DNA from: an uncultured Alphaproteobacteria bacterium
GTDB taxonomy: Bacteria; Pseudomonadota; Alphaproteobacteria; UBA7985; CAJQQZ01
Assembly: GCA_905480445.1 (NCBI GenBank)
Contig: CAJQQJ010000428.1
Span: 1 to 17,012, forward strand
Length of the DNA stretch: 17,012 nucleotides
Reading direction: 5' to 3'
Shown here piece by piece: positions 1 to 8,936 of this stretch. Under the pieces are notes generated by a model. It saw only the letters and a list, made by a program, of their open reading frames with translations. It ran no database searches and was not told the DNA's origin. Both the position numbers and the translations under genes were made by a program. Each line of letters begins with the position of its first letter. Positions within the stretch are counted from its first letter, which is position 1.

Positions 1-1
1 T

Positions 2-3000
2 TTGCCTTATGACCGTGTTAGTCCTAACCGCGATATAGCTGCGCAGCGGATAGCTACGTTAACGTTATTGGCGAATCGCAGTGACAAACTGTTCAAGAAA
101 CCTTTCGTTCTTTTTACGACAATCAATGCCTTCACCCAAAAGCTGCCTACTAAAGACAGATTCCAGGGTGCTCTAAAGAAGCTAACTATCGGAGATGTTG
201 TACCGACAGAAGAGCTGGTTGCCTTTTTGGAAGGTCATGGATATCTCAGATCTTCAACTGTTGTTGATGCCGGTGACTACGCTGTCCGCGGCGGGATCGT
301 TGACATTTTCCCGGCTGGTCATAGTCGGCCTTATAGGCTCGATTTCTTTGGTGATGAGTTAGACACGGTAAGAGTATTCGATCCCTTATCTCAACGGACG
401 GTCAAGGAAGAAAAATCCGTCACCCTTTCACCTGTTGCTGAGTACCCAAAAGATGAAGAGAGTACGGAACTCTTTAGGTCTAGATATCGAGAGATGTTCG
501 GAATCAGCCGACAAGAAGATCCACTTTACGAGTCTGTCTCTGCAGGCAGGCACTATGCTGGCATCGAACACTGGTTGCCTTTATTTTATCCAGAAATGAC
601 TTTCCTACATGATTATGTGCCAGGAGCGGCGCTTGTTCTAGATCAACAAGTAGGGGATGCGAAGACAACGAGACTGGAAGCAATTGCAGACTTTTACGAT
701 GCTCGTAAAACTTTCCTGAACCAAAACGGCGCTGGTTTCGAAGATAGTTACAAGCCTATACCTCCCAAGATGCTTTACTCAGATGAGGAAGATTGGGATG
801 CTTTAGGGCGTATTCATCAAATCTGGCAGATCACTTCCTATGCCATTCCCTCGGCTCCGGGCCGCGAAATCGTCGATCCTGGCATACGCGTTGGTTTAGA
901 TTTTTCCGAAGCACGTCAAAATCCTGAAATTTCATTTTACCGCCAAGTCGTTATAGACATGAGAGAGGCACAAGCCGGAGGCCGCCGTGTTGTTGTCTCA
1001 GCTTTGTCTGAAGGCAGTAAGACTAGATTAATCAACTTGTTGTGCGAGAACGGACTGCCTGACGCGCCTGAGGTTTCGTCTTCCGTTGAGTTGGTACAGC
1101 TCAGAAAAAAGGCCATTTCCTTTACTGTTCTGCCCCAAGAGCGTGGCTTTCGAACAGATAAACTGATTTTCGTGACAGAGCAGGACATTCTCGGCGAACG
1201 CATGGTGCGCCCCCAAAGTCGCCGACGCAAAGCTGATAACTTTTTGAAGGAAGTCTCTTCAATAGAGGTCGGCGACATTGTGGTTCACATGGATCATGGC
1301 ATTGGCCGTTATGAAGGGCTGGAGGTTCTAGAGATTGGCGGCGCTGCACATGATGTGCTGAAACTTGTTTATCATGGCGACGACAAACTCTTCTTACCCA
1401 TTGAAAATATTGACCTTTTGTCGAGGTATGGTAACGAAGAAGGGGCTCAGCTTGACCGATTAGGGTCCGCTAATTGGCAGGCTCGAAAATCGCAAGTTAA
1501 GAAAAATCTACGTGCCATAGCAGCTGACTTGATGAAAATTGCAGCAGCGCGGCATTTGAAAAAAGGGCCGGAAATACAGGAACCTGATGCAGGCTATGGA
1601 GAGTTTTGTGCCAAGTTTCCTTTTGCTGAAACTGACGATCAAATTCGCGCAATCGATGAGACCGTCCAAGACATGTTAGAAGAGCGCCCGATGGATCGCT
1701 TGGTTTGCGGCGACGTCGGTTTTGGAAAGACAGAAATTGCGTTGAGGGCTGCTTTTGTTGCGGCTTTATCAGGTTGGCAAGTGGCGGTTGTTGTTCCAAC
1801 AACTTTGCTTTCACGTCAACACTTCAACAACTTCAAAGAACGCTTTGAAGGATTTCCTGTTCGCGTAGCGCAACTGTCCCGTCTCGTCACACAAAAAGAC
1901 CAAAACCTGACTAAAGCCGAAATCAAAGACGGCAAAGTAGATATTGTCATCGGTACCCATTCGCTGCTGTCAGGTGCAGTAGACTTTGATCGCTTAGGCT
2001 TGTTGATTATCGATGAAGAACAGCGCTTTGGCGTGAAACAAAAAGAACGGCTGAAAGAATTGCGCGAAACGATCCATGTTCTGACACTTACGGCCACGCC
2101 AATACCAAGAACACTCCAGTTGGCTCTGTCAGGTGTTAAGGAACTCAGCCTAATTTCGACACCGCCGGTTGATCGGTTATCAGTCCGCACTTTTGTGATG
2201 CCATGGGATGCAATGATCGTCCGTGAGGCATTGATGCGCGAGCACTTTCGAGGTGGGCAATCGTTTGTAGTTTGTCCGCGTTTGCGAGATTTGGAGCAGT
2301 TGCAGGAACGCATAGCAACCATTGCCCCTGAACTGAAAGTCTGTGTAGCCCACGGTCAACTAACTCCTGCGAACCTAGAAGAAACGATGACTGACTTCTA
2401 TGACCGCAAATACGATGTATTGTTGTCCACGAACATTGTTGAATCTGGTCTGGATATCCCGACCGTTAACACGTTGATTATCTACAAGGCCGACATGTTT
2501 GGTTTGTCTGGTCTTTACCAGTTACGTGGCCGTGTTGGGCGGTCAAAGCTTCGTGGTTACGCCTATCTTACTCTCAGCCCAAACCGTAGACTAACAGACA
2601 ATGCGAGACGAAGATTAGAAGTCATGCAAACTCTTGACGGCCTAGGCGCAGGTTTTTCTTTGGCCAGTCACGATCTCGATATTAGGGGCGCTGGTAACTT
2701 GGTTGGTGAAGAGCAGTCAGGGCATGTTCGTGAAGTCGGCATAGAGCTTTACCAACAACTGTTGGAAGAGGCCGTCAACAATCACAACATGGCACCAGAA
2801 GAGAAGCTCAAGGCATTGGAAGACTCTTGGTCTCCACAAATCAATCTTGGCATCACGGTCATGATACCAGACAACTATGTGACTGACCTTTCCGTAAGAC
2901 TGGGGCTCTATCGCCGCTTAGGGGGTTTAGACTCAAAGGCCGAGATTGATGCCTTCGCAGCGGAGTTAATTGATCGCTTCGGAAAGTTGCCAAAGGAAGT

Positions 3001-3274
3001 GGACAACCTTCTACAAGTCGTTCAGATCAAAGCCTATTGCCGCAAAGCAAATGTAGAAAAAGTCGAAGTTGGACCCAAAGGCGCCGTTATTACCTTTAGG
3101 CACAATAAATTCCCTAAGCCGGACAAGTTGATGGGCTGGATTCAAAAGAATGGTAAGGTTTTGACGGCTAGACCTGATCAAAAGCTCTTTTATCGCCGCA
3201 GTTTTGGCACTGAAGAGGATCGTTCTGAGGCTACAACAAGAGTTATCCGCAACTTAGCGAAGCTTGCCACCTAA
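2..3274 (+). CDS. mfd: Transcription-repair coupling factor Mfd (5' end missing)
   Basis: Mfd is a superfamily 2 DNA translocase that removes RNA polymerase stalled at DNA lesions and recruits UvrA for nucleotide excision repair. The reading frame is open from the left edge. The first visible codon (TTG) sits inside the conserved LPYD...SP segment of the UvrB-like domain, so it is not the true start and perhaps 70-85 residues are missing. In order: the UvrB-homology region (about 1-330), the CarD-like RNA-polymerase-interacting domain (about 420-480, with VGDIVVHMDHGIGRY), the translocase with Walker A GDVGFGKT at 570-577 and the DEEQ box at 671-674, then TATPIPRT, the SGLDIP and QLRGRVGRS helicase motifs, and the C-terminal TRCF domain to residue 1090. 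The frame is intact to the TAA stop. A 98-base gap separates it from the next gene, so it is probably not part of the following operon. Confidence 0.97.
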   Translation: MPYDRVSPNRDIAAQRIATLTLLANRSDKLFKKPFVLFTTINAFTQKLPTKDRFQGALKKLTIGDVVPTEELVAFLEGHGYLRSSTVVDAGDYAVRGGIVDIFPAGHSRPYRLDFFGDELDTVRVFDPLSQRTVKEEKSVTLSPVAEYPKDEESTELFRSRYREMFGISRQEDPLYESVSAGRHYAGIEHWLPLFYPEMTFLHDYVPGAALVLDQQVGDAKTTRLEAIADFYDARKTFLNQNGAGFEDSYKPIPPKMLYSDEEDWDALGRIHQIWQITSYAIPSAPGREIVDPGIRVGLDFSEARQNPEISFYRQVVIDMREAQAGGRRVVVSALSEGSKTRLINLLCENGLPDAPEVSSSVELVQLRKKAISFTVLPQERGFRTDKLIFVTEQDILGERMVRPQSRRRKADNFLKEVSSIEVGDIVVHMDHGIGRYEGLEVLEIGGAAHDVLKLVYHGDDKLFLPIENIDLLSRYGNEEGAQLDRLGSANWQARKSQVKKNLRAIAADLMKIAAARHLKKGPEIQEPDAGYGEFCAKFPFAETDDQIRAIDETVQDMLEERPMDRLVCGDVGFGKTEIALRAAFVAALSGWQVAVVVPTTLLSRQHFNNFKERFEGFPVRVAQLSRLVTQKDQNLTKAEIKDGKVDIVIGTHSLLSGAVDFDRLGLLIIDEEQRFGVKQKERLKELRETIHVLTLTATPIPRTLQLALSGVKELSLISTPPVDRLSVRTFVMPWDAMIVREALMREHFRGGQSFVVCPRLRDLEQLQERIATIAPELKVCVAHGQLTPANLEETMTDFYDRKYDVLLSTNIVESGLDIPTVNTLIIYKADMFGLSGLYQLRGRVGRSKLRGYAYLTLSPNRRLTDNARRRLEVMQTLDGLGAGFSLASHDLDIRGAGNLVGEEQSGHVREVGIELYQQLLEEAVNNHNMAPEEKLKALEDSWSPQINLGITVMIPDNYVTDLSVRLGLYRRLGGLDSKAEIDAFAAELIDRFGKLPKEVDNLLQVVQIKAYCRKANVEKVEVGPKGAVITFRHNKFPKPDKLMGWIQKNGKVLTARPDQKLFYRRSFGTEEDRSEATTRVIRNLAKLAT

Positions 3275-3290
3275 TCGATTCCGATTTCGA

Positions 3291-3319
3291 TTCCCAAAAC
3301 AGTCCTAATTCTATATAAC
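3291..3319 (+). promoter_or_regulatory. Candidate sigma70-type promoter for the rlpA operon
   Basis: In the gap between mfd and rlpA, TTCCCA (3291-3296) and TATAAC (3314-3319) are separated by exactly 17 bases. They match the bacterial -35 and -10 consensus at 4/6 and 5/6 positions. The -10 ends about 54 bases before the rlpA ATG, leaving room for a short leader that contains a small dyad (AAGAA-N5-TTCTT, 3331-3345). This is a match by eye only; no start site is known. Confidence 0.35.
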
Positions 3320-3372
3320 TTAGTGCAAACAAGAAGATATTTCTTAGGCTGGTTGGAATTGGGAGAGAGGAC

Positions 3373-4446
3373 ATGATCCGCTCGTGTGTCGCACATAAAT
3401 TTAAGTTTTGTTCCGTTGCAGTGATTGCGGCAGGACTGGCTTTGTCGGCCTGTGAACCTGTTGAAGAGGGGGCTGGGACTGCACAGACTAACGCAGCTTT
3501 TGACAGCGAACTTCGCCAAAATGGCCATAAGTTCGGTGCTTACAGACTAGGTGAAAACTACACAATAAATGGTGTCAGCTATCAGCCGGTGGAGAACCTG
3601 GCCTACACAGAAGAAGGCAATGCCTCCTGGTACGGCGTGGGTTTGGAAGGCAACGTTACCACCAATGGCGAAAGCTTTGACCCAACGAAAATGACTGCGG
3701 CGCATCGCACACTGCCTTTTTCAACTGTTGTGAAGGTTACGAACCTAGACAATAACCTAAGTACCTTTGTTCGGATAAATGACCGTGGTCCTTTTATCTC
3801 CAATCGTTTGATTGATCTTTCTCAGGCCGCCGCCGCTATTCTTGGTTTTGCAGATAAGGCATCGGCACGGGTAAGAATCGAAGTTGATCAACAAAGAACA
3901 CGACAGGTTGCCTCCAAGGCTGGTGGAAGTCTTGGCCAACTGGCCGCTGGGACAGCGGCTGGCAACGCTTACCGACCTTTGGTGTCAGCCAACACGCCCA
4001 TTACCGATCGCAGTTATACGGCAACAAGATTGACACCGTCTCAAACGACAACGACGAGAGTGCAGAATTATGCTTCGCCGTCAAAGGTTCCTTCTAACAA
4101 GCCTTTGTCTTTAATCCCCGGTACTTCACCGTCAACAACACCAACTATTGTTGCAACTCCTACGGCTTCGCCGACTTCAGTGACGCCAACTCAGACGCTG
4201 CCTTCTCGCGTTGGGGGCAATGGCTTCTTCATTCAAGCCGGTTCTTTCTCTGACCCTGTGAACGCCGAGCAATTGAGGTCTCGATTGTCGTCATTGGGGC
4301 AAGTCGGTGTTGAACAGGCTAACGCCAATGGAAAATCCGTGCAGCGGGTTATGGTTGGGCCGATGGGAACCCAAAAAGAAGCTCAACTGATGCTTGGGCG
4401 TGTAATCGGTGCTGGCAGCTATGATGCGCGCATCGTAAAACGCTAA
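3373..4446 (+). CDS. rlpA: RlpA-family septal lytic transglycosylase lipoprotein with SPOR domain
   Basis: RlpA cleaves peptidoglycan glycan strands lacking stem peptides, at the septum, as an outer-membrane lipoprotein. The N-terminus has a signal peptide ending in the lipobox LSAC, with Cys27 as the lipidation site. A double-psi beta-barrel follows (about 80-175, GNASWYG to DLSQAAAAILGF). Glu100, His111 and Asp137 keep the spacing of the catalytic E/H/D residues of Pseudomonas RlpA. A long Ser/Thr/Pro-rich linker (about 200-275) leads to a C-terminal SPOR domain (about 280-355, beginning FFIQAGSF), which binds denuded septal glycan. The start is supported by a GGGAGAGAGG ribosome site just before the ATG. 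It is the first gene of the compact operon and lies 38 bases from a carboxypeptidase that trims peptidoglycan stem peptides. Confidence 0.95.
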   Translation: MIRSCVAHKFKFCSVAVIAAGLALSACEPVEEGAGTAQTNAAFDSELRQNGHKFGAYRLGENYTINGVSYQPVENLAYTEEGNASWYGVGLEGNVTTNGESFDPTKMTAAHRTLPFSTVVKVTNLDNNLSTFVRINDRGPFISNRLIDLSQAAAAILGFADKASARVRIEVDQQRTRQVASKAGGSLGQLAAGTAAGNAYRPLVSANTPITDRSYTATRLTPSQTTTTRVQNYASPSKVPSNKPLSLIPGTSPSTTPTIVATPTASPTSVTPTQTLPSRVGGNGFFIQAGSFSDPVNAEQLRSRLSSLGQVGVEQANANGKSVQRVMVGPMGTQKEAQLMLGRVIGAGSYDARIVKR

Positions 4447-4484
4447 CCTACCTAACAAATCTAACTGAAAATAATGTTAAGCTG

Positions 4485-5633
4485 ATGTTAATACGACTGA
4501 AACGACTTATCTCGCTCGCGCTCTTTTCTTTGTCATTCGTGATGTTGGCAGCGCAAACGTCACTCGCGCTATCAACCGTAGCTAAAGAAGCCATCGTTGT
4601 GGACATGGGGACTGGGACCGTGCTGTTCGAGAAGAACCCCGATAATCAAATGGCGCCTTCGTCGATGACGAAGATTATGACCGCCTATGTTGCCTTTAAT
4701 CAGGTGCAGGCTGGTGTCGTTTCTCTTGGTACTCAGTGCAAGATCAGTAAGAAAGCTTGGGCCAAAGGTGGTTCTAAGATGTTTGTAGGTGAGGGAACGT
4801 TTATCACCGTTGAAGACCTCCTAAGAGGAGTGATCATTCAATCTGGCAACGATGCAGCCATTGCTTTAGCTGAATGCATCAGCGGTCGAGAAGAAGATTT
4901 CGCTGGTCTGATGAACTACACAGCTCAACAGATTGGAATGGTCAGCAGCAGTTTTCGCAATGCTAGTGGTTGGCCAGACAAGGACCATTACTCAACAGCA
5001 CGTGATATCGCGACGCTCTCTGTTCGCCTGATCGAAGATCACCCAACCTATTACCGCATGTTCGGTGAGAAAGAATTTACCTACTCAAAGGTTCGACAAC
5101 TTAACCGGAACCCCTTGCTAAATCGGAACATTGGCGTTGATGGTATCAAAACGGGTCACACAAAAGTTGGCGGTTACGGTTTAGCCGCCTCTGGGGCGCG
5201 TAATGGCCGTCGTGTTATTCTGGTTCTCAACGGCATGAATTCTAAGGCTACGAGAGCGTCTGAAAGTGAACGCTTGATGAATTGGTCACTCAGAACTTTC
5301 TCAAACTATTCTCTGTTTAGACCGGGACAAGTTATTGAGTACGCACCCGTTTGGAATGGCGAAAAAAACCATGTACCTTTGATCGTTTCAACAGGGATGA
5401 CTGTCACGCTGCCCTTGAATGCACGTGAAAACATGAGGGCTCAGTTGTCGTACAACGGACCCGTTCCTGCGCCTGTTACTGCAGGTCAACAGGTTGGTGA
5501 GATACTCATAGTTGCTCCTGGGATCCAGCCTTTACGAATTCCAATGCTCGCTGGTGAATCTGTTCAAGCCAATGGTAAGATTGGCTCTGTCATTAATGGG
5601 GTGCAATACTCCTTGTTTGGGGTTGGCGACTGA
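4485..5633 (+). CDS. dacF: D-alanyl-D-alanine carboxypeptidase (DacF/PBP5-like)
   Basis: This is a low-molecular-weight penicillin-binding protein that removes the terminal D-Ala from peptidoglycan pentapeptides in the periplasm. A basic, hydrophobic signal peptide covers residues 1-28, probably cleaved near SLA|LS. The peptidase S11 domain carries all three active-site motifs: Ser60-Met-Thr-Lys63 (SxxK), Ser120-Gly-Asn122 (SGN) and Lys222-Thr-Gly224 (KTG). After about residue 280 comes a beta-rich PBP5-type C-terminal domain. No clear membrane-anchoring C-terminal helix is visible, since the protein ends IGSVINGVQYSLFGVGD. The ribosome site before the ATG is weak; an earlier ATG at 4474 runs into a stop after two more codons and was rejected. 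The stop codon shares one base with the tmk start. The choice of dacF over dacC/dacA rests on gene order in alphaproteobacteria. Confidence 0.93.
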   Translation: MLIRLKRLISLALFSLSFVMLAAQTSLALSTVAKEAIVVDMGTGTVLFEKNPDNQMAPSSMTKIMTAYVAFNQVQAGVVSLGTQCKISKKAWAKGGSKMFVGEGTFITVEDLLRGVIIQSGNDAAIALAECISGREEDFAGLMNYTAQQIGMVSSSFRNASGWPDKDHYSTARDIATLSVRLIEDHPTYYRMFGEKEFTYSKVRQLNRNPLLNRNIGVDGIKTGHTKVGGYGLAASGARNGRRVILVLNGMNSKATRASESERLMNWSLRTFSNYSLFRPGQVIEYAPVWNGEKNHVPLIVSTGMTVTLPLNARENMRAQLSYNGPVPAPVTAGQQVGEILIVAPGIQPLRIPMLAGESVQANGKIGSVINGVQYSLFGVGD

Positions 5634-6265
5634 TGTTGGCGGCACAAAAACCACAGTTTATCACCTTTGAAGGTGGTGAAGGCAGTGGAAAGTCGACACA
5701 GATAAGATTGTTACATCAAGAGCTTGTATCTCGCGAAATACAAGTGGGCCTGACGCGCGAACCTGGTGGCAGCGAAGGTGCAGAAGAAATTCGAGAGCTG
5801 TTGGTCAATGGCGACAAGGGTCGTTGGGACGCATGGAGCGAAACGCTACTTCTTTGGGCAGCAAGACGCGATCACGTAGAAAACGTCGTGAAACCAGCTC
5901 TAGCACGCGGATCTTGGGTTCTTTGTGATCGCTTCTTTGACTCTACTATTGCCTACCAAGGTTATGCTGGTGGGCTTCCAATTGGAGATCTGCGCCGTTT
6001 GCAGGAAATGATCCTTGGAAATTTTGCCCCAACCAAAACAATCTTCTTTGATATTGATCCAAAGATTGGTTTGGAGAGAACCGTTGAGCGAGGGCTGGGC
6101 AAAGAGGGCCGTTTTGAATCTTTTGATTTAACATTTCATCAACGTCTTTATGACGGTTTCAAGGAACTGGCTTTGCAGGAACCAGACCGGATAGTCACTG
6201 TAGACGCTAATCAGCCAGTCGAGTCCGTACAAAGAGACGTTTTGAAGGCTGTGGGTCTTAACTAA
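5633..6265 (+). CDS. tmk: Thymidylate kinase
   Basis: Tmk phosphorylates dTMP to dTDP with ATP, a step needed for dTTP synthesis, in the cytoplasm. The 210-residue length is typical. The P-loop GGEGSGKS lies at 14-21. The Asp99-Arg100 motif and following FFDSTIAYQGYAGG form the dTMP-binding segment. A LID region with Arg/Gly residues (ERGLGKEGR) lies near 152-160. The ATG overlaps the carboxypeptidase stop as TGATG, a classic coupling arrangement, and holB follows one base after the stop. Placement next to the delta' subunit gene is the standard order in many bacteria. Confidence 0.96.
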   Translation: MLAAQKPQFITFEGGEGSGKSTQIRLLHQELVSREIQVGLTREPGGSEGAEEIRELLVNGDKGRWDAWSETLLLWAARRDHVENVVKPALARGSWVLCDRFFDSTIAYQGYAGGLPIGDLRRLQEMILGNFAPTKTIFFDIDPKIGLERTVERGLGKEGRFESFDLTFHQRLYDGFKELALQEPDRIVTVDANQPVESVQRDVLKAVGLN

Positions 6266-6266
6266 G

Positions 6267-7358
6267 ATGCCAGAAGAAACCTCTTCTGAACCTCAGTTGT
6301 CTATCGAACCTCAATGGAGCCGAGCCTTCATTGGGCACGCAGATGTTGAGGCTGCGCTGGCTAAGTCGATAACTAAAGGGCGTGTCCCCCAAGCTTTGTT
6401 GTTCGCTGGCCCACCTGGGATTGGCAAAGCGACACTTGCCTATAGGTTTGCAAGGGCTCTTTTGAACGGTTCAGATAGTTCTTCCGGTGGCGTGTTTGAC
6501 AATGATGTCCCTGCCGACAAGCTCCGTCTTGTCGATCCACAGTCTAATTGTTTCAGGCTGGTTGCCAACAAAGCCCATCCCGATTTGTTCATTGTCGAGA
6601 GAGAAGTCAGTTCGACAACCAAACGACTGAGACCGGAAATCTTGGTCGAGCAAATTCGCAAAGCTGGTAGTTTTTTGCATTTGACGCCGTCGCTTAGTGA
6701 ACGCCGCGTTGTGATTGTTGACGGTGCAGATCGATTGAACCGAAATGCTGCTAACGCCTTGCTGAAGTCACTGGAAGAACCATCTGCCAACACAACGGTT
6801 ATTTTGATTGCCTCAGTCTTAGGCAGAGTTTTGCAAACGCTGCGTTCGCGTTGCATTATTAAAACTTTCAAGTCTTTGGGTGCAATCGAGACCAGCCAAA
6901 TCATCTCTGGCCTTAAAGACGAAGGTCGCTTGGATCTTAATTTTGAGATCGGTGAACATTCTAGTTTGTTGTCTTCAGCAGGACAGTTGGTTAGACTTCA
7001 TGAGTCCAATAGCAGCGCTACTTTTGCTCTTTGGCAAAAGACATTGGCAGCCCTACCGCGGGTGACCTGGCCAGAAGTTCATGCGACGGCGAGCGATGTT
7101 GCAAAACTCGGTCGAGAGCAAACCTGGAGCCTGTTAACAGAGGCTCATCTCGACTGGATAGGGCAAAGTGCTAAGTCCTTAGCCGCTGACCCATCGCCAC
7201 CTCACTATTTGCTTGGGACAGAACTTGATCAATGGTTGTGGCTGTGGGAAAAGACGCGCAATCTTTTCAATGATGCCGAACGGCTGAACATCGATAAAAA
7301 CCAAACCTGGGTAACTGCTTGGTTCCAATTGGAATCAGTGTTGAACAACCAAGGCTAG
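6267..7358 (+). CDS. holB: DNA polymerase III delta' subunit (clamp loader)
   Basis: The delta' subunit is part of the clamp loader that places the beta sliding clamp on primed DNA. It is a AAA+ fold protein with a P-loop GPPGIGKAT at 48-56, an SLEEPSANT segment typical of clamp-loader subunits, and the LRSRC motif that supplies an arginine finger to the neighbouring subunit. The zinc module with four cysteines found in E. coli delta' is absent: only one cysteine lies in the corresponding region. That is usual for alphaproteobacterial forms. The C-terminal half (about 220-363) is divergent and helical, as in the family. It starts one base after the tmk stop and ends about 14 bases before metG. 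Confidence 0.93.
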   Translation: MPEETSSEPQLSIEPQWSRAFIGHADVEAALAKSITKGRVPQALLFAGPPGIGKATLAYRFARALLNGSDSSSGGVFDNDVPADKLRLVDPQSNCFRLVANKAHPDLFIVEREVSSTTKRLRPEILVEQIRKAGSFLHLTPSLSERRVVIVDGADRLNRNAANALLKSLEEPSANTTVILIASVLGRVLQTLRSRCIIKTFKSLGAIETSQIISGLKDEGRLDLNFEIGEHSSLLSSAGQLVRLHESNSSATFALWQKTLAALPRVTWPEVHATASDVAKLGREQTWSLLTEAHLDWIGQSAKSLAADPSPPHYLLGTELDQWLWLWEKTRNLFNDAERLNIDKNQTWVTAWFQLESVLNNQG

Positions 7359-7372
7359 GTCTTGTCGACACC

Positions 7373-8932
7373 ATGGATAAAACAATGTCAAACGACAACA
7401 AGTCCTATTACATCACGACGCCAATTTACTATGTGAACGATGTCCCACACATCGGCCACGCTTACACGTCGTTGGCTTGCGATGTCATGGCGAGATTTAA
7501 GCGCCTTGATGGCTACGATGTTCATTTCCTCACAGGTACAGATGAACACGGTCAAAAGGTTGAAACCTCCGCAGAGAAAAAGGGCGTCGATCCAAAGACT
7601 TTCACGGACGAGGTTTCTCAATCTTTCCGGGACCTTCTCGGCGTAATGAATTTCAGCAATGACGATTTCATCAGGACCACGGAAGAGCGCCATCACAAGT
7701 CCTGCCAGGCCATTTGGGAGCGACTTATTGAACGTGGAGAAATCTATCTCGGTTCTTACGCTGGATGGTACGCCGTTAGAGATGAAGCCTTTTACACAGA
7801 AAAAGAAGTAACGAAAGACGAGAAGGGCGACATGCGCGGGCCCATGGGCGTTGAGGTTGCATGGGTAGAAGAGCCGTCTTACTTCTTCAAGCTCTCTGCT
7901 TGGGGAGATCGTCTGCTCGAGCTTTATGATAGCCAACCTGACTTTATCCTACCTAAGTCACGTCGCAACGAAGTGATTTCCTTTGTAAAAGGCGGTCTCC
8001 ACGATCTTTCAGTTAGTCGTACTACCTTCAACTGGGGAGTTCCCGTACCAGGCGACGACAAGCATATTATGTATGTTTGGTTGGATGCTCTCACTAATTA
8101 CATCACGGCTGTTGGTTTTCCTGATGAAAGCAAAGACAGCTATCAGAAGTTCTGGCCAGCCGATCTTCATATGGTTGGTAAAGATATTCTGCGTTTCCAT
8201 GCTGTCTATTGGCCAGCATTCTTGATGGCTGCTGAATTGCCTTTGCCAAAGCGGGTCTTTGCACATGGCTGGTGGACGAATGAGGGGCAAAAGATCTCGA
8301 AATCCGTTGGCAACGTGATAGATCCACACAAGTTGATCGAGGACTATGGCCTTGACCAAACACGCTATTTCTTGATGCGTGAAGTGCCCTTTGGCAACGA
8401 CGGTGATTTTGCTCATGAGGCGATGGTTACGAGGATGAATTCTGATTTAGCTAATGCGCTTGGTAATCTTTGCCAACGTGGTTTGTCTATGATTGCTAAG
8501 AACTGTGAGGGCAAAATTCCTGTGCCAGGTGAGCTGTCTGATGAAGACAGAACGCTTCAGGATTCTGTCGATGCTTTGTTGGAAGACGTGCGTGGGGAGT
8601 TGGAAGTTCAAGGCTTTAGTCGAGCGTTAGAGCGCATTTGGCAGTCGGTTTCCGCTGCGAACGTTTATGTCGATGATCAAGCTCCTTGGGCCTTGCGTAA
8701 GACTGACCTCAAACGCATGGAAACTGTGCTTTATGTTTTGACGGGCGTTTATCGAAAGCTGGCGCTTATTCTGCAGCCCTATATGCCTGATTCCACTTCG
8801 TCAATTTTGGAGCTTTTGGCCGTTGACGAAAGCGCGCGTAGTTTTGAAAGTTGGAATTACGTGATGGAGTCTGGTACCGAATTGCCGAAGCCTGCTGGCG
8901 TCTTTCCTCGCTATGCTGGTCCGGAAGCTTAG
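7373..8932 (+). CDS. metG: Methionyl-tRNA synthetase
   Basis: MetRS charges tRNA-Met with methionine and is a class I aminoacyl-tRNA synthetase. The HIGH motif (HIGHAYTS) is at 26-29 from this start. The KMSKS loop appears as KISKS at 307-311. The connective-peptide region reads WYAVRDEAFY where zinc-bearing forms have CxxC, so this is the zinc-free MetG2-type form of about 515 residues, without the C-terminal tRNA-binding (EMAP-like) domain. The frame stays open upstream to 7319, inside holB, but family similarity begins at SYYITTPIYY. The start is therefore ATG 7373 or ATG 7385 (515 residues); no strong ribosome site decides between them. It lies directly between holB and tatD, the usual alphaproteobacterial order. 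Confidence 0.95.
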   Translation: MDKTMSNDNKSYYITTPIYYVNDVPHIGHAYTSLACDVMARFKRLDGYDVHFLTGTDEHGQKVETSAEKKGVDPKTFTDEVSQSFRDLLGVMNFSNDDFIRTTEERHHKSCQAIWERLIERGEIYLGSYAGWYAVRDEAFYTEKEVTKDEKGDMRGPMGVEVAWVEEPSYFFKLSAWGDRLLELYDSQPDFILPKSRRNEVISFVKGGLHDLSVSRTTFNWGVPVPGDDKHIMYVWLDALTNYITAVGFPDESKDSYQKFWPADLHMVGKDILRFHAVYWPAFLMAAELPLPKRVFAHGWWTNEGQKISKSVGNVIDPHKLIEDYGLDQTRYFLMREVPFGNDGDFAHEAMVTRMNSDLANALGNLCQRGLSMIAKNCEGKIPVPGELSDEDRTLQDSVDALLEDVRGELEVQGFSRALERIWQSVSAANVYVDDQAPWALRKTDLKRMETVLYVLTGVYRKLALILQPYMPDSTSSILELLAVDESARSFESWNYVMESGTELPKPAGVFPRYAGPEA

Positions 8933-8936
8933 ATAG

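Noticed and set aside
1816..2322. Open frame of 168 codons on the minus strand inside mfd
   Set aside because: It lies wholly antisense to the conserved Mfd translocase domain and its translation shows no recognisable motif; it is a shadow of mfd codon use.
3331..3345. AAGAA-GATAT-TTCTT dyad before rlpA as an operator
   Set aside because: The 5-bp arms in an AT-rich leader are too short to support a separate claim; it is only mentioned with the promoter.
7388..7936. Open frame of 182 codons on the minus strand inside metG
   Set aside because: It is antisense to the conserved MetRS catalytic region, with no ribosome site or family pattern.
8291..8305. KISKS in place of KMSKS, and no CxxC zinc knuckle, in MetRS as possible oddities
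   Set aside because: Both are common in bacterial zinc-free MetRS of this type; the enzyme otherwise looks complete.
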